Shown here in pieces: positions 1 to 7,551 of a stretch of 42,650 bases of DNA; the stretch's first letter is position 1; every line of letters begins with the position of its first letter. The DNA is taken from NCBI GenBank assembly GCA_021199235.1, contig JAJQIL010000105.1, forward strand, positions 1 to 42,650, given 5' to 3'. The notes beneath the pieces are model-generated. The model did not search any database. It worked only from the letters and a program-made list of their open reading frames with translations, and had not been told where the DNA came from. A program made the translations under genes and the position numbers. The stretch comes from Lachnospiraceae bacterium (GTDB taxonomy: Bacteria > Bacillota > Clostridia > Lachnospirales > Lachnospiraceae).

Positions 1-48
1 ATAAGGCTGATTAGGCAATGTAGTTATAACTTATACCCGGGAATTTAG

Positions 49-225
49 GTTAAATATACGAAAGCATTCCATGACAGATTTTTGATTTTGGATGATAAGA
101 TTGCCTATCATATAGGTGCTTCATTGAAAGACGCCGGGACGAAGTGTTTTGCTGTGAATTTGCTTCAGGATGAGAGTGTGGTGCAGGATATTTTACAGCG
201 CCTGGAATTAGAAACGGAAGAGTAA
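49..225 (+). pseudogene. C-terminal remnant of an ORF6N-like protein
   Basis: A short open frame ends at the TAA at 223-225 and is closed upstream by an in-frame TAG at 46-48, so no start or N-terminal domain remains. The readable peptide carries the segment FHDRFLILDD followed by YHIGASLKDAG, which I know as the usual C-terminal signature of ORF6N (phage antirepressor-type) proteins of Clostridia. The DNA-binding N-terminal half is missing. The family assignment rests on this one motif. It could equally be the tail of another phage-type protein with the same module. Confidence 0.5.
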
Positions 226-838
226 TGTGAGAGGAGAAAGGAATAGACAAGAATGCAATCAGGTGATGTGAGTGTTCCCGGATTGCATTCTTGACTGAAT
301 CCCTGATAATTAATTTGCTGACTCCTGACTGCCTTTCTTCATATTACCGACTCTGCGACAGATTCCGTGCCGTTTTCAGGGTCTTTCCCTGTCCAAGAAT
401 AGCATCAACAGTGGAGCATACCGGGCGGAAGTCTTTCTGTCCGACACTGCAGCGGTCGAGTCTGGCCTGCAGTGATTTTGCCGGTAAGAATTAAAAACAA
501 GACTTTTGCGACAACGTAGATTGTGGCAAAGGTCTTTATCTTTATCCTGAAATGACTGGCGCCACCTGCATGCTGTACACTGATTCTGGCACCGGTTGGA
601 ACGGCGCTGATGCGTGCGGCGGGTAGAGTTGTTTATCCATTTTAACTGAAAACAGGATAGTAGAAACAGAACGGGAATAATTAGAGAGAATAAAAAGCAA
701 ACAATGTAGCTGCAAACAGAGAATGTATGTTCTTTTACAAAGCCTGTTTTTTGGACTCGCAATTTCTTATACTGTATTCATGAAGAACCTTAAATGAACT
801 TTAAATGAATACGAGTCAGAAGTGAGGAGGTGGTACCG
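226..838. other. Gene-poor stretch without recognisable genes
   Basis: Apart from the inverted repeat at 248-293, I see no convincing gene here. Short open frames exist on both strands but have no ribosome binding site and no familiar motif. A TTGGAC hexamer (751-756) and a TATACT hexamer (768-773) are only 11 bases apart, too close for a standard sigma-A promoter. The stretch is probably decayed coding DNA. Confidence 0.5.
248..293. repeat. 13-bp perfect inverted repeat with 20-base loop
   Basis: CAAGAATGCAATC at 248-260 is exactly complementary to GATTGCATTCTTG at 281-293, with one mismatch then further pairing outward. As RNA it would form a strong hairpin just behind the ORF6N-like remnant. 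No T-run follows either arm, so it is not a classical intrinsic terminator. It may be a relic of a mobile-element end or a Rho-independent terminator that lost its tail. Confidence 0.7.
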
Positions 839-946
839 TTGCGGTTTTTGTTTTGGATTCGTAAAACGCTGCACGGTGACAGGCATTGCAGTAAATGCTG
901 CCTGATGCGTGAATACTTTGATACGTGTAAAAATGATGATGAATAA
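839..946 (+). CDS. Cys-rich micro-protein (35 aa), TTG start
   Basis: An AGGAGG ribosome binding site at 825-830 lies 8 bases before a TTG codon that opens a 35-codon frame ending in TAA at 944-946. The peptide starts with a short basic/hydrophobic stretch (RFLFWIRK) and then has HCSKCC at residues 16-21 and a further Cys at 30, a spacing that could bind a metal ion such as zinc. Small proteins with a similar CxxCC...YFxxC pattern are common as hypothetical proteins in Firmicutes. The optimal spacing of a perfect Shine-Dalgarno sequence is the main argument for expression. Function unknown. Confidence 0.6.
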   Translation: MRFLFWIRKTLHGDRHCSKCCLMREYFDTCKNDDE

Positions 947-1041
947 AATTGTATGTATGACAATCCATTACTGTTTGTTCTGCAATTGGGCTCAGTGTAT
1001 AAAAAGGATGTCGGCATGAAAAAAATGAGAGGAGAATCACT

Positions 1042-1362
1042 ATGAGGAAAAAAGAAGGATACAGCAGAGAGGGAGCTTTTGGTACGATCAATCATTACGA
1101 TGCTAAAGGAAAGAAAATTGAAGAGAGCAGGCCGGGTTTATTTGGCGGGATGAACAATTACGATGCGAAAGGACATAAGGTGGGGTATAGTACCCAGAAT
1201 CTGACCAGCGGATTGACGCACCATGACAATCACGGACATAAGACGGGCAGAAGTGATCCGGGGGTGTTCAGTGAAATTGATCATTATGATGCAAAAGGCC
1301 ATAAGACCGGATATAGTGACTGGGGATTGTTTGGGGATATGAATCATTATAAGAAAAAATAG
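1042..1362 (+). CDS. Tandem 21-residue repeat protein (106 aa)
   Basis: The frame starts at ATG 1042, six bases behind a GAGAGGAGA ribosome binding site. After a short lead-in, the protein is built of about four consecutive units of 21-22 residues with the pattern HYDAKGHKxGYSxxGLFGxM, ending in NHYKKK. There is no signal peptide and no membrane segment. The composition is rich in Gly, His, Lys and Tyr. I recognise the repeat style from hypothetical proteins of Clostridia but know of no assigned role. The regular His/Asp/Lys spacing could support metal or nucleic acid binding; that is inference only. It lies between the Cys-rich micro-protein and a cell-surface LRR protein, both in the same direction. 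Confidence 0.75.
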   Translation: MRKKEGYSREGAFGTINHYDAKGKKIEESRPGLFGGMNNYDAKGHKVGYSTQNLTSGLTHHDNHGHKTGRSDPGVFSEIDHYDAKGHKTGYSDWGLFGDMNHYKKK

Positions 1363-1496
1363 GTGTGACTACCACTTAGTTGATTGCAGAGATGCAAAAA
1401 TGGCTTATATGGCTAAGAAATATGTGGAAATTAAATACTCGAGATGGTATCATAAGCCTATAAATTTTCAGATGATAATTGGGGAGGGGATCAGCT

Positions 1497-2390
1497 ATGA
1501 GAGGTAAGGGAAAATTATTTATGCTATTATTTGCTATACTGCTTACATTACAGGGCTTATCGCTAACCGTAAATGCTGAAACTATTATATCTGGCGGCTT
1601 TGAAGGCGAGATTTATACTGATGGCACGGTAATGATTACCGGCTACACTGGGAGTGATGAGGATCTTGTCATACCGAAAACGATTAATGGTTTTACAGTT
1701 ATAGCTATTGGAACTTCTGCATTTAATAAATGCTCCAGCCTGGTAAGCGTAACAATTCCGAATACGGTGACCGTGATCGAGGATTATGCCTTTTCAAATT
1801 GCAGTAGCCTGGTGACTGTAGATATACCGGATAGTGTGACGCTCATAGGTCAGGGAGCCTTTGATAATTGTACCAGTCTGATTGACATCGAAATTCCTGA
1901 AGGATTAACGACTATAGAATATTACACGTTTTCTGGCTGTAATAGTCTTTCGAATATAGAGATACCTGATAGCGTGGAAATCATAGAACGCTATGCTTTT
2001 TCCGAAACATGTTATACTGAAAACAGCGAAAATTGGACAGACGGGGTGCTTTATATAGGAAATTGGCTTATAGAAGCGGATTCAGAAAAAGTCACAGGAA
2101 TATATTCAATAAGGGAAGGGACTATAGGTATTGCCAATTCGGGATTCAGTGGATGCAGTGACCTTATAGGTGTGGAAGTACCTTCCACTCTTAAAAATAT
2201 TCCGGGGTCAGCTTTTTTTAACTGTAACAGTCTGGAGACAATAACAGTGTCTGCAGATAATCTATATTATATTTCTGCTGACGGGATTTTATTCACTAAA
2301 GACAAAACCGAATTAATCAGATATCCGGCCGGAAAAGGAGATTCATATTATCAAATTCCAGATGGTGTAAAGTCTATCCGACAGCAGTAA
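1497..2390 (+). CDS. BspA-like leucine-rich repeat surface protein, 3'-truncated
   Basis: The start is taken at ATG 1497, eight bases behind a GGGGAGGGG ribosome binding site. The first 28 residues are a signal peptide (basic MRGKGK, hydrophobic core, VNA cleavage site). The rest consists of LRR_5 units of about 23 residues with the motif AFxxCSSLVSVTIPNTVTxI, as in BspA/Treponema pallidum-type surface proteins that act in adhesion. An atypical unit interrupts the array near residues 180-200. The protein stops abruptly in the middle of a repeat (IPDGVKSIRQQ). No choline-binding, sortase or other anchor follows. The sequence after the stop matches other gene fragments, so the 3' end was probably lost in a rearrangement. 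Confidence 0.85.
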   Translation: MRGKGKLFMLLFAILLTLQGLSLTVNAETIISGGFEGEIYTDGTVMITGYTGSDEDLVIPKTINGFTVIAIGTSAFNKCSSLVSVTIPNTVTVIEDYAFSNCSSLVTVDIPDSVTLIGQGAFDNCTSLIDIEIPEGLTTIEYYTFSGCNSLSNIEIPDSVEIIERYAFSETCYTENSENWTDGVLYIGNWLIEADSEKVTGIYSIREGTIGIANSGFSGCSDLIGVEVPSTLKNIPGSAFFNCNSLETITVSADNLYYISADGILFTKDKTELIRYPAGKGDSYYQIPDGVKSIRQQ

Positions 2391-2429
2391 GCTGCTGGAT
2401 GGCATGAATAAATACAAACAGATTATGGA

Positions 2430-2597
2430 GTCTCTTCATTATACTGGCTTGATGAAAACCAGCTCATCAGGGAGTATCTTGAACCGCTTGGATTGAGTGC
2501 TGATGAAACGATATGCGGAGCAGTTGCTCTGGGCAACTACGATGGAACACACGCGCGGAAACCGAGGATAGGCATGAAGGTGGATTATATCAGGTAG
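2430..2597 (+). pseudogene. C-terminal remnant of a nitroreductase
   Basis: This open frame without a start ends at the TAG at 2595-2597. The peptide WLDENQLIREYLEPLGL is followed by CGAVALGNYDG and ends in RIGMKVDYIR, the characteristic tail of FMN-dependent nitroreductase family proteins of Clostridia. The FMN-binding N-terminal two thirds are absent. Between the LRR gene and this piece, a further short readable stretch (KLLDGMNKYKQIME) in another frame is not identified. A second, different nitroreductase fragment lies at 4935-5153 and overlaps this one in family position, so the two come from different gene copies. Confidence 0.65.
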
Positions 2598-2624
2598 ATG
2601 GTTTGAAGCAGGAGGAAAACGGAT

Positions 2625-2735
2625 ATGGCAAAAGCAAAAAAGCTGACAGCATCAGAACTAAAGAAATGTCTGCGAGATGTATCCTGGAACCAGCTGGAAA
2701 CCATCATCTGCAAACCGGATGCAGGACACCATTGA
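2625..2735 (+). pseudogene. N-terminal fragment of AKAKKLTAS-type small protein (copy 1)
   Basis: ATG 2625 has a GGAGGAAAA ribosome binding site and opens the peptide MAKAKKLTASELKKCLRDVS, but the frame closes after 36 codons at the junction with the PglX remnant. The first 90 bases are closely similar to those at 7552, including the upstream context (tttgaagc...atatggcaaaagc). In my judgement it resembles a DUF6155-type small cytosolic protein, but that assignment is weak. Copy 2 shows that the family continues with IICDLYRDSDQAKLYFNSLF. Confidence 0.5.
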
Positions 2736-2949
2736 TCACTCCGGCAATGTCCGTGAAGTGGCTCAGGCTACGAAGCGGAAGGAGAAACTGCAAAAGCAGC
2801 TCAAGGAATGTCGGGAGTACGACGAGAAGATCAGCCACCTGGCCTTGGCTCGCATCGAGTTGGATTTGGACGACGGCGTGAAGGTGAACTACGAAAAGGT
2901 ACAGACTGCGCGGGACGGGAAGAAGTATTCGGTGTTGGCGAAGATTTGA
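2719..2949 (+). pseudogene. C-terminal remnant of a PglX-like BREX methyltransferase
   Basis: The frame ends at the TGA at 2947-2949. It reads KLQKQLKECREYDEKISHLA followed by RIELDLDDGVKVNYEKVQT. This is the diagnostic extreme C-terminus (IDLDDGVKVNY) of PglX, the adenine-specific DNA methyltransferase of BREX phage-defence systems, normally over 1000 residues long. Only about 75 residues survive, fused directly to the AKAKKLTAS fragment. No other BREX gene (pglZ, brxC, brxL) is visible, so a defence island once present here or nearby has been almost entirely removed. Confidence 0.65.
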
Positions 2950-3034
2950 GTCAAAAATTACCGGAAGTTGTTTTACAAGTAATGCTGTAGTGGGGATTGA
3001 TGATAGAGTTTCATTTGTAATGGGGAGGAATCCA

Positions 3035-4555
3035 ATGACAGTCGAGGAAATTTTAACAGGCGAAAAGGATAATGTAGAATACAAAGTTGATATACCGCCC
3101 AAAAGTGAAACTTATATGCGTACCGTTGTTGCATTTGCGAATGGGAAAGGCGGTCGGCTTGTATTTGGCATTGAGAATGATACATGGAAGGTCGTTGGCT
3201 TCGAAAAAGAACAGGTTTTTCGGAAAATGGATGCTGTTACTAATGCTATTTATGATAGCTGTGAGCCTAAGATCACGCCCAGTGTAGGGATCCAGGATTT
3301 TGATGGGAAATATATTATTATTGTTGATATTCCTGCAGGGATGCAATGTCCTTATTATATCAAGAGTCAGGGAATATTGGAGGGAACCTATATACGTGTT
3401 GCCGGAACAACGCGGAAAGCCGCCAGATACCAGATGAAAGAACTGATTTTATCAGCGGAGAACCGCAGTTATGATCAGGAAAAAACAGACAGAGAACTGT
3501 CGGATGAGGAGATAGAGACTTTTTGTGAAAGGCTTTATCAGCATGCATTGGAACTTTGTACCAGTGAAGAAGGAAAGAAATCACTAAAACGGATTGGAAA
3601 GAATCAGCTGCTTTCTTTTAAAGTCATAATAAAGGAAAATGACAAATATTATGCGGCAAATTCATATCAGCTGTTAGACGGAAAGCTGGAAGATTATCCT
3701 GACGCAGCGATTCAGTGTGCTGTCTTTAAGAGAACAACGCGAAATTATTTTATTACGAAAAAGGAATACAAAGACTGCATTGATGTGGAAATTGAGCAGG
3801 CATACGCATTTGTTTTAGAGCATATAGACATGGGGGCCAGGATAGAGGGACTGGCAAGGCAGGATATTTATGAACTGCCGATTCGTTCAATCCGTGAGAT
3901 GATCACAAATTCCGTATGCCATCGGTCGTATTTGTCCCCAGGCAAGATACAGGTTGCAATTTTTGATGACAGGATTGAAGTGACAACTCCTGGCATGTTA
4001 GATAAAGATATCTCTATAGAGCAAATGAAAACCGGAATGTCTAAAATCAGAAACCGCGGTATAGCGGAAGTGTTTTCATATATGAATCTGATTGAAGCAT
4101 GGGGAAGCGGGATTCCCAAAATCATGGATGAGGCCAAAGAATATGGTCTGCGAGAGCCGGAGCTGCTTGACAGAGGAAGTGATTTCCGTATGAATCTGTT
4201 TCGGAAGAAACCTGTGTTTGACCAATATGGCGTTGTTGATCCGCGATTAGTTGCACATGCAAAAGAGACTGATGAGACTAATCTCGGAACTGATGAGACT
4301 AATCTCGGAACTGATGAGACCAATCTTGAGACTAATGAGACTGATGAGAGCGTAACGAAGGTTCAATTAAGCAGGGAAGAAGAATGCTTGCTGGAAGCAA
4401 TTCGGAAAAAGCCGGAGATTACGCAAAAACAGCTTCATGAATCCACAGGTATTTCTCTGGCAACAGTTAAAAGGTCACTTCCGAAATTGCAGCAAATCGG
4501 GAAATTGAAACGGATTGGAAATCGTCGTTCGGGCAAGTGGGAGGTAAAAGACTAA
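3035..4555 (+). CDS. AlbA_2/Schlafen-type ATP-binding transcriptional regulator
   Basis: The start is ATG 3035, with GGGGAGGA ending five bases upstream (506 aa). Residues about 15-135 form an AlbA_2 (Schlafen AAA_4) domain (EYKVDIPP, AFANGKGGRLVFGIEND). Residues about 275-390 form a GHKL-like HATPase_c_4 domain (REMITNSVCHRSY, EAWGSGIPKI). The last 65 residues form a winged helix (TQKQLHESTGISLATVKRSL). A linker of three 21-base direct repeats (4268-4330) encoding TDETNLG, TDETNLG, TDETNLE joins the last two parts. Such proteins are predicted cytosolic DNA-binding regulators common in accessory regions. The gene looks intact, unlike its neighbours. It ends exactly where a PPOX fragment begins (GAA at 4556), so its downstream neighbourhood was deleted. 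Confidence 0.85.
   Translation: MTVEEILTGEKDNVEYKVDIPPKSETYMRTVVAFANGKGGRLVFGIENDTWKVVGFEKEQVFRKMDAVTNAIYDSCEPKITPSVGIQDFDGKYIIIVDIPAGMQCPYYIKSQGILEGTYIRVAGTTRKAARYQMKELILSAENRSYDQEKTDRELSDEEIETFCERLYQHALELCTSEEGKKSLKRIGKNQLLSFKVIIKENDKYYAANSYQLLDGKLEDYPDAAIQCAVFKRTTRNYFITKKEYKDCIDVEIEQAYAFVLEHIDMGARIEGLARQDIYELPIRSIREMITNSVCHRSYLSPGKIQVAIFDDRIEVTTPGMLDKDISIEQMKTGMSKIRNRGIAEVFSYMNLIEAWGSGIPKIMDEAKEYGLREPELLDRGSDFRMNLFRKKPVFDQYGVVDPRLVAHAKETDETNLGTDETNLGTDETNLETNETDESVTKVQLSREEECLLEAIRKKPEITQKQLHESTGISLATVKRSLPKLQQIGKLKRIGNRRSGKWEVKD
4268..4330 (+). repeat. Three in-frame 21-base tandem repeats
   Basis: Units at 4268-4288, 4289-4309 and 4310-4330 (ACTGATGAGACTAATCTCGG plus A; the third has three substitutions) encode the heptads TDETNLG, TDETNLG and TDETNLE in the linker of the AlbA_2 regulator. 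Two units are identical, which suggests recent slippage. Loss or gain of a unit keeps the frame. Confidence 0.9.
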
Positions 4556-4906
4556 GAATATGGCGGAATTAAACCTGCAACAAATGCCTGGCACGACGGA
4601 GCATTCTGGATGTTTTCAGAAGGCGGGCAGAAATTTGTTGGCCTGGAGGATAACAAAAATGTCTGCCTTGCCATATATGACCGATATGATGGCTTTGGGA
4701 AATTAAAGGGGATGCAGGTTACGGGCAGAGCAGAAATCATCGAGCCGTTTTCTGAAGAATATATTTATGCGGCAGAGTGGAAGAAAATTCCCGTTGATGT
4801 GCTTAAAAAGCTGCCTTTTATCATGAATCTTATCAAAATCTGTCCGAAAGAAATTGAATTTTTAAACTCTGATTTCAAAGAAGCAGGCTATGACAGCCGC
4901 CAGCAT
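4556..4906 (+). pseudogene. PPOX-type FMN split-barrel protein fragment
   Basis: Immediately after the TAA of the AlbA gene, the next codon begins an open frame reading YGGIKPATNAWHDGAFWMF, then GQKFVGLEDNKNVCLAIYD, KLKGMQVTGRAEIIEPFSEE and FKEAGYDSRQ. This is the central and C-terminal part of a pyridoxamine-5'-phosphate-oxidase-like flavin protein of about 150 residues. The N-terminus is missing and there is no start codon at the junction; ATG 4610 lies inside the domain. After DSRQ the homology breaks off and the frame runs into nitroreductase sequence read in another frame. It is therefore a doubly truncated relic, presumably not functional. Confidence 0.65.
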
Positions 4907-4934
4907 TCAGAATTCAATCCGGCTTTCCAGACGT

Positions 4935-5153
4935 GGAAATTATGCATTTGATTACCATGCGCCGATCCTGATCGTGGTGGCAAATCGGAAGGGATATCCG
5001 AATGCGGTTGCAGACTCCGCCTGTGCACTTCAGAACATGATGCTGGAAGCGGAGAGCCTGGGTATTGGCTCCTGTTGGATTAATCAGCTGCACTGGCTGG
5101 ATGAGAATGCGTCCATTCGTGATTTCCTGAAACCATTATTTCAAACCGAATAA
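4935..5153 (+). pseudogene. Central fragment of a second nitroreductase
   Basis: The readable segment includes APILIVVANRKGYPN, ADSACALQNMMLEAESLGIG and SCWINQLHWLDEN. This is the dimer/FMN-binding second half of nitroreductase family proteins. Both ends are missing: the 5' side is joined to a PPOX remnant around 4906-4935, and the 3' side passes into an alpha/beta hydrolase in another frame around 5135-5140. It shares the WLDEN position with the fragment at 2430-2597 but differs in sequence, so it is not a displaced piece of the same gene. Confidence 0.7.
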
Positions 5154-5505
5154 GACAGAATTTGACTGGCTCTGTGAAAGTAAGGAGGGGAGAAACGATT
5201 ATATACAGGATGATGTCTGTGGAGAATATATGCCTGCGGGATTGTTCAGAGAACTCCTTTGCGGGATGCTGGCGACAGGCAGTAATGGGAGTATAGAGAA
5301 AATCCCGAAGGATCTGCCTGTTCTTTTACTTTCCGGAAATGACGATCCGGTCGGAGAGATGGGGAAAGGCGTAGAACGTCTGATGAATGCATATAAGGAA
5401 GCGCGGATCAATGATGTTTCCGCAAACTTCTACCCGGGACGCCATGACATCCTGCATGAAGCTTGTCAGGAACATGTCATTGGGGGCAGGACATTACAAA
5501 AATGA
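5140..5505 (+). pseudogene. C-terminal half of an alpha/beta hydrolase
   Basis: In the frame beginning FKPNKTEFDWL, the peptide continues with MPAGLFRELLCGM, LPVLLLSGNDDPVGEMGKGV and YPGRHDILHEA. These are the cap, the acid residue (GNDDPVG) and the histidine (GRHDILHE) of a lysophospholipase/serine-aminopeptidase type hydrolase. The nucleophile-bearing N-terminal half (GxSMG) is absent. The 3' end runs into the macro-domain gene, whose frame takes over around 5480. The ATG at 5226-5234 lies inside the domain, so any product would be inactive. Confidence 0.7.
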
Positions 5506-6593
5506 AAGTTGACGCAGTTGTCAACGCCGCTAACACGGACCTTCGGATGGGCGGCGGCGTATGCGGAGCTATTTTTTGTGCGGCAGGGGAGGAAAATCTG
5601 CAGAATGCCTGTAATAAACTTTCTCCCATTGAGACAGGCCAGGCTGTGATCACGCCAGGGTTTCAGCTGCCGGCAAAATACGTGATTCATGCTGTTGGTC
5701 CTGTCTATCATCGGAGCGTAGCTTTACGATGCGAAGAACAGCTCCGCTCTGCTTACATGGAATCTCTGAAACTTGCGCTACAGCATGATTGCGAAAGCAT
5801 TGCGTTTCCTTTGATCTCTTCCGGTATTTATGGTTATCCGAAAAAAGAAGCTCTGCACGTAGCAGTATCCGCGATAAAGGATTTTCCAGATCAACATGAG
5901 CTGGATGTCTATCTTGCTGTGTTTGATAAAGACGCTCTTTCTGTAGGAGAACAGCTGCAGGGAGCGGTAAGGCAATACATAGACGAATATTACGTGGAGG
6001 CTCACATACATTCCCGCAGGAAACTCCTCGATGTTGAAGAACGTGCACTGCGGGAACCGGATGCTTCGGTATATCCGTCTCCATCCATGCTTCGTCCGGA
6101 AAAATCTGCTGCGAAGCCATCTAAGCCGGAAACAGATGGACAGATAAAGAAATCCAGAGTCGCGCATCCGAAGCCGGATGATATGGAAACTCCAATCTGT
6201 TTTGCGCAGCAGCCTGCAACCGGTGATCTGGATGATTGGATGGATCATCTGGATGAACCATTTACGGATACACTGCTGCGTCTGATTGATACAAAGGGAA
6301 AGACAGATACTGAGGTTTACAAGCGGGCAAACATTGATCGTCGACTTTTCTCAAAGATACGAAGCGGCAACGGCTATCTTCCCGGCAAGCGGACCATACT
6401 TGCGCTGGCAATCGCACTGGAGCTTACTCTTTCTGAGACAGATGACCTGTTGGGTAGAGCAGGATATGCACTGTCCCACAGTCAGAAATTTGATGTCATT
6501 GTGGAATTCTTTATTGTGAACGGCATCTACGATATTTTTCAGATCAATGAGGTCCTCTTTGAGTATGATCAGCCGCTGCTCGGAAGCAAATAA
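5502..6593 (+). CDS. Macro domain protein with C-terminal HTH-like region, 5'-truncated
   Basis: The frame carries a macro domain (VDAVVNAANTDL, GGGVCGAIF, YVIHAVGPVYH, LISSGIYGYP) of the O-acetyl-ADP-ribose/ADP-ribosyl hydrolase type. A linker follows, then about 110 residues resembling a helix-turn-helix (TDTEVYKRANIDRRLFSKI, LALAIALELTLSETDDLL). This macro-HTH architecture is familiar in Clostridia. The first eight or so residues of the macro fold (first beta strand) are replaced: homology starts at GQDITKMKVD, joined to the alpha/beta hydrolase frame. The first in-frame ATG is 5502, behind a GGGGGCAGG that could serve as a ribosome binding site. An upstream TTG (5463) would add a foreign leader. 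Ligand-binding residues look intact, but folding without strand 1 is uncertain. Confidence 0.7.
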   Translation: MKVDAVVNAANTDLRMGGGVCGAIFCAAGEENLQNACNKLSPIETGQAVITPGFQLPAKYVIHAVGPVYHRSVALRCEEQLRSAYMESLKLALQHDCESIAFPLISSGIYGYPKKEALHVAVSAIKDFPDQHELDVYLAVFDKDALSVGEQLQGAVRQYIDEYYVEAHIHSRRKLLDVEERALREPDASVYPSPSMLRPEKSAAKPSKPETDGQIKKSRVAHPKPDDMETPICFAQQPATGDLDDWMDHLDEPFTDTLLRLIDTKGKTDTEVYKRANIDRRLFSKIRSGNGYLPGKRTILALAIALELTLSETDDLLGRAGYALSHSQKFDVIVEFFIVNGIYDIFQINEVLFEYDQPLLGSK

Positions 6594-6600
6594 AAGCTGC

Positions 6601-6681
6601 GGAATTGCCTTAGCAACAGATAGATATGAAGTTGTCGCTTTGAGAGCGACCATTGCCGGATACTCCTGTGATAATCTGTGA
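6601..6681 (+). pseudogene. Unidentified C-terminal coding relic
   Basis: The open stretch GIALATDRYEVVALRATIAG ending SCDNL and a TGA reads like the end of a protein but has no start and no family I recognise. It lies 7 bases after the macro gene. The inverted repeat GTCGCT/AGCGAC (6634-6650) inside it is probably fortuitous. Confidence 0.3.
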
Positions 6682-6746
6682 GTACATCGTAACTGAGAAA
6701 ACGCAGAACAGCTACGGAAAATCAAATATCTCGGGAGGACAGGACA

Positions 6747-6950
6747 ATGAAGAAAAATTTTACAGAACTGGTATTTATTTTGGACAAAAGCGGGGCTATG
6801 GGCGGATTGGAGAGCGATACGATCGGCGGATACAATTCCATGTTGGAAAAGCAAAAGGCGCTCGACGGAGAATGCCTGATTACAACGGTATTGTTTGATA
6901 ACCGATATGAGCTGCTTCTGAGAAATCTGGACAGTAAAAAACTTCTGTAA
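6747..6950 (+). pseudogene. N-terminal fragment of a VWA-domain protein
   Basis: ATG 6747 follows a GGGAGGACAGGAC ribosome binding region. The peptide KKNFTELVFILDKSGAMGGL continues with DTIGGYNSMLEKQ and LITTVLFDNRYELL, the first third of a von Willebrand factor A protein normally near 200 residues. Translation stops after 67 codons. The metal-ion-dependent adhesion motif DxSGS reads DKSGA (residues 13-17), so a Ser that coordinates the metal is also lost. Both the truncation and this substitution argue for a dead gene. Confidence 0.7.
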
Positions 6951-6958
6951 AAACATCG

Positions 6959-6996
6959 ACTGAGCGGGGTGACTGAGCGGGGTGACCGAGCGGGTG
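6959..6996 (+). repeat. 13-base GC-rich tandem repeat
   Basis: ACTGAGCGGGGTG occurs twice in direct succession (6959-6971, 6972-6984), followed by ACCGAGCGGGTG (6985-6996) and ACCGAGAAGG. It sits in the gap between the VWA fragment and the metallophosphoesterase relic, where the VWA reading is broken off. Confidence 0.85.
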
Positions 6997-7079
6997 ACCG
7001 AGAAGGAATTGAGGGTGATTGAGCTGTTACAATGTATTACAGAAGTGCAGCGGATGGATTTGGATATGATGTGATCGGG

Positions 7080-7409
7080 ATGGTGTATTTTACAAGTGAT
7101 TTGCATTTTGGACACAGCGGGATCATTGCGATGCAGAACAGACCGTTTTCTGATGTGGAAGAAATGAACCGGGATCTTCTGCGTAATTGCAACTCATATG
7201 TCCACAAGAATGATACTGTTTATATTCTGGGGGATGTCTGCCATCACCTGCCTATGGATCGGGTGAATGACCTGATCGGCAGGATGAATGGAAAAAAGAT
7301 TTTGATTCGGAGAAACCATGACAAAAAATATGATGTTGGCGTAGACGCGAACCAGTTCTGCCCGGTATCCGTGAATCAGGTTCTGGATTTTTTCAAAGGG
7401 CAGCAGTGA
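7080..7409 (+). pseudogene. Metallophosphoesterase with internal deletion
   Basis: From ATG 7080 the protein begins MVYFTSDLHFGH (metal ligands Asp and His), continues HKNDTVYILGDVCHH, and has KILIRRNHD where the family has GNHD. It then jumps directly to KYDVGVDANQFCPVSVNQVL, the normal C-terminus. The segment between, about 60 residues in the family and including the second metal-binding HGH motif, is missing without a frame change. The join lies in the KKYD/RYD-like sequence, so a microhomology deletion is likely. The N-terminus resembles calcineurin-like phosphoesterases acting on small phosphodiesters. The product would lack the active site. Confidence 0.7.
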
Positions 7410-7551
7410 GAGATAATAGCTTGATAGCCGGGGATGTTAATGAAAAATATCCTGGGATGGATTATAAGCCGTTCAGGTAAGTTCAAAAAGAGTTAAAGGA
7501 CGAGGAAAGGCAAGCATATCAAGTATATGCTTTGAAGCGAGGACAAAGAAT

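Noticed and set aside
751-773. TTGGAC/TATACT as a promoter for the Cys-rich micro-protein
   Set aside because: The hexamers are only 11 bases apart, too close for a sigma-A promoter.
4268-4330. 21-base repeats considered as a CRISPR-like array
   Set aside because: The units are contiguous without spacers, in frame, and encode a heptapeptide linker within an intact gene.
6351-7115. 254-codon open frame on the minus strand
   Set aside because: It is antisense to the macro, VWA and metallophosphoesterase sequences, which carry recognisable motifs on the plus strand, and its translation has no family features or ribosome binding site.
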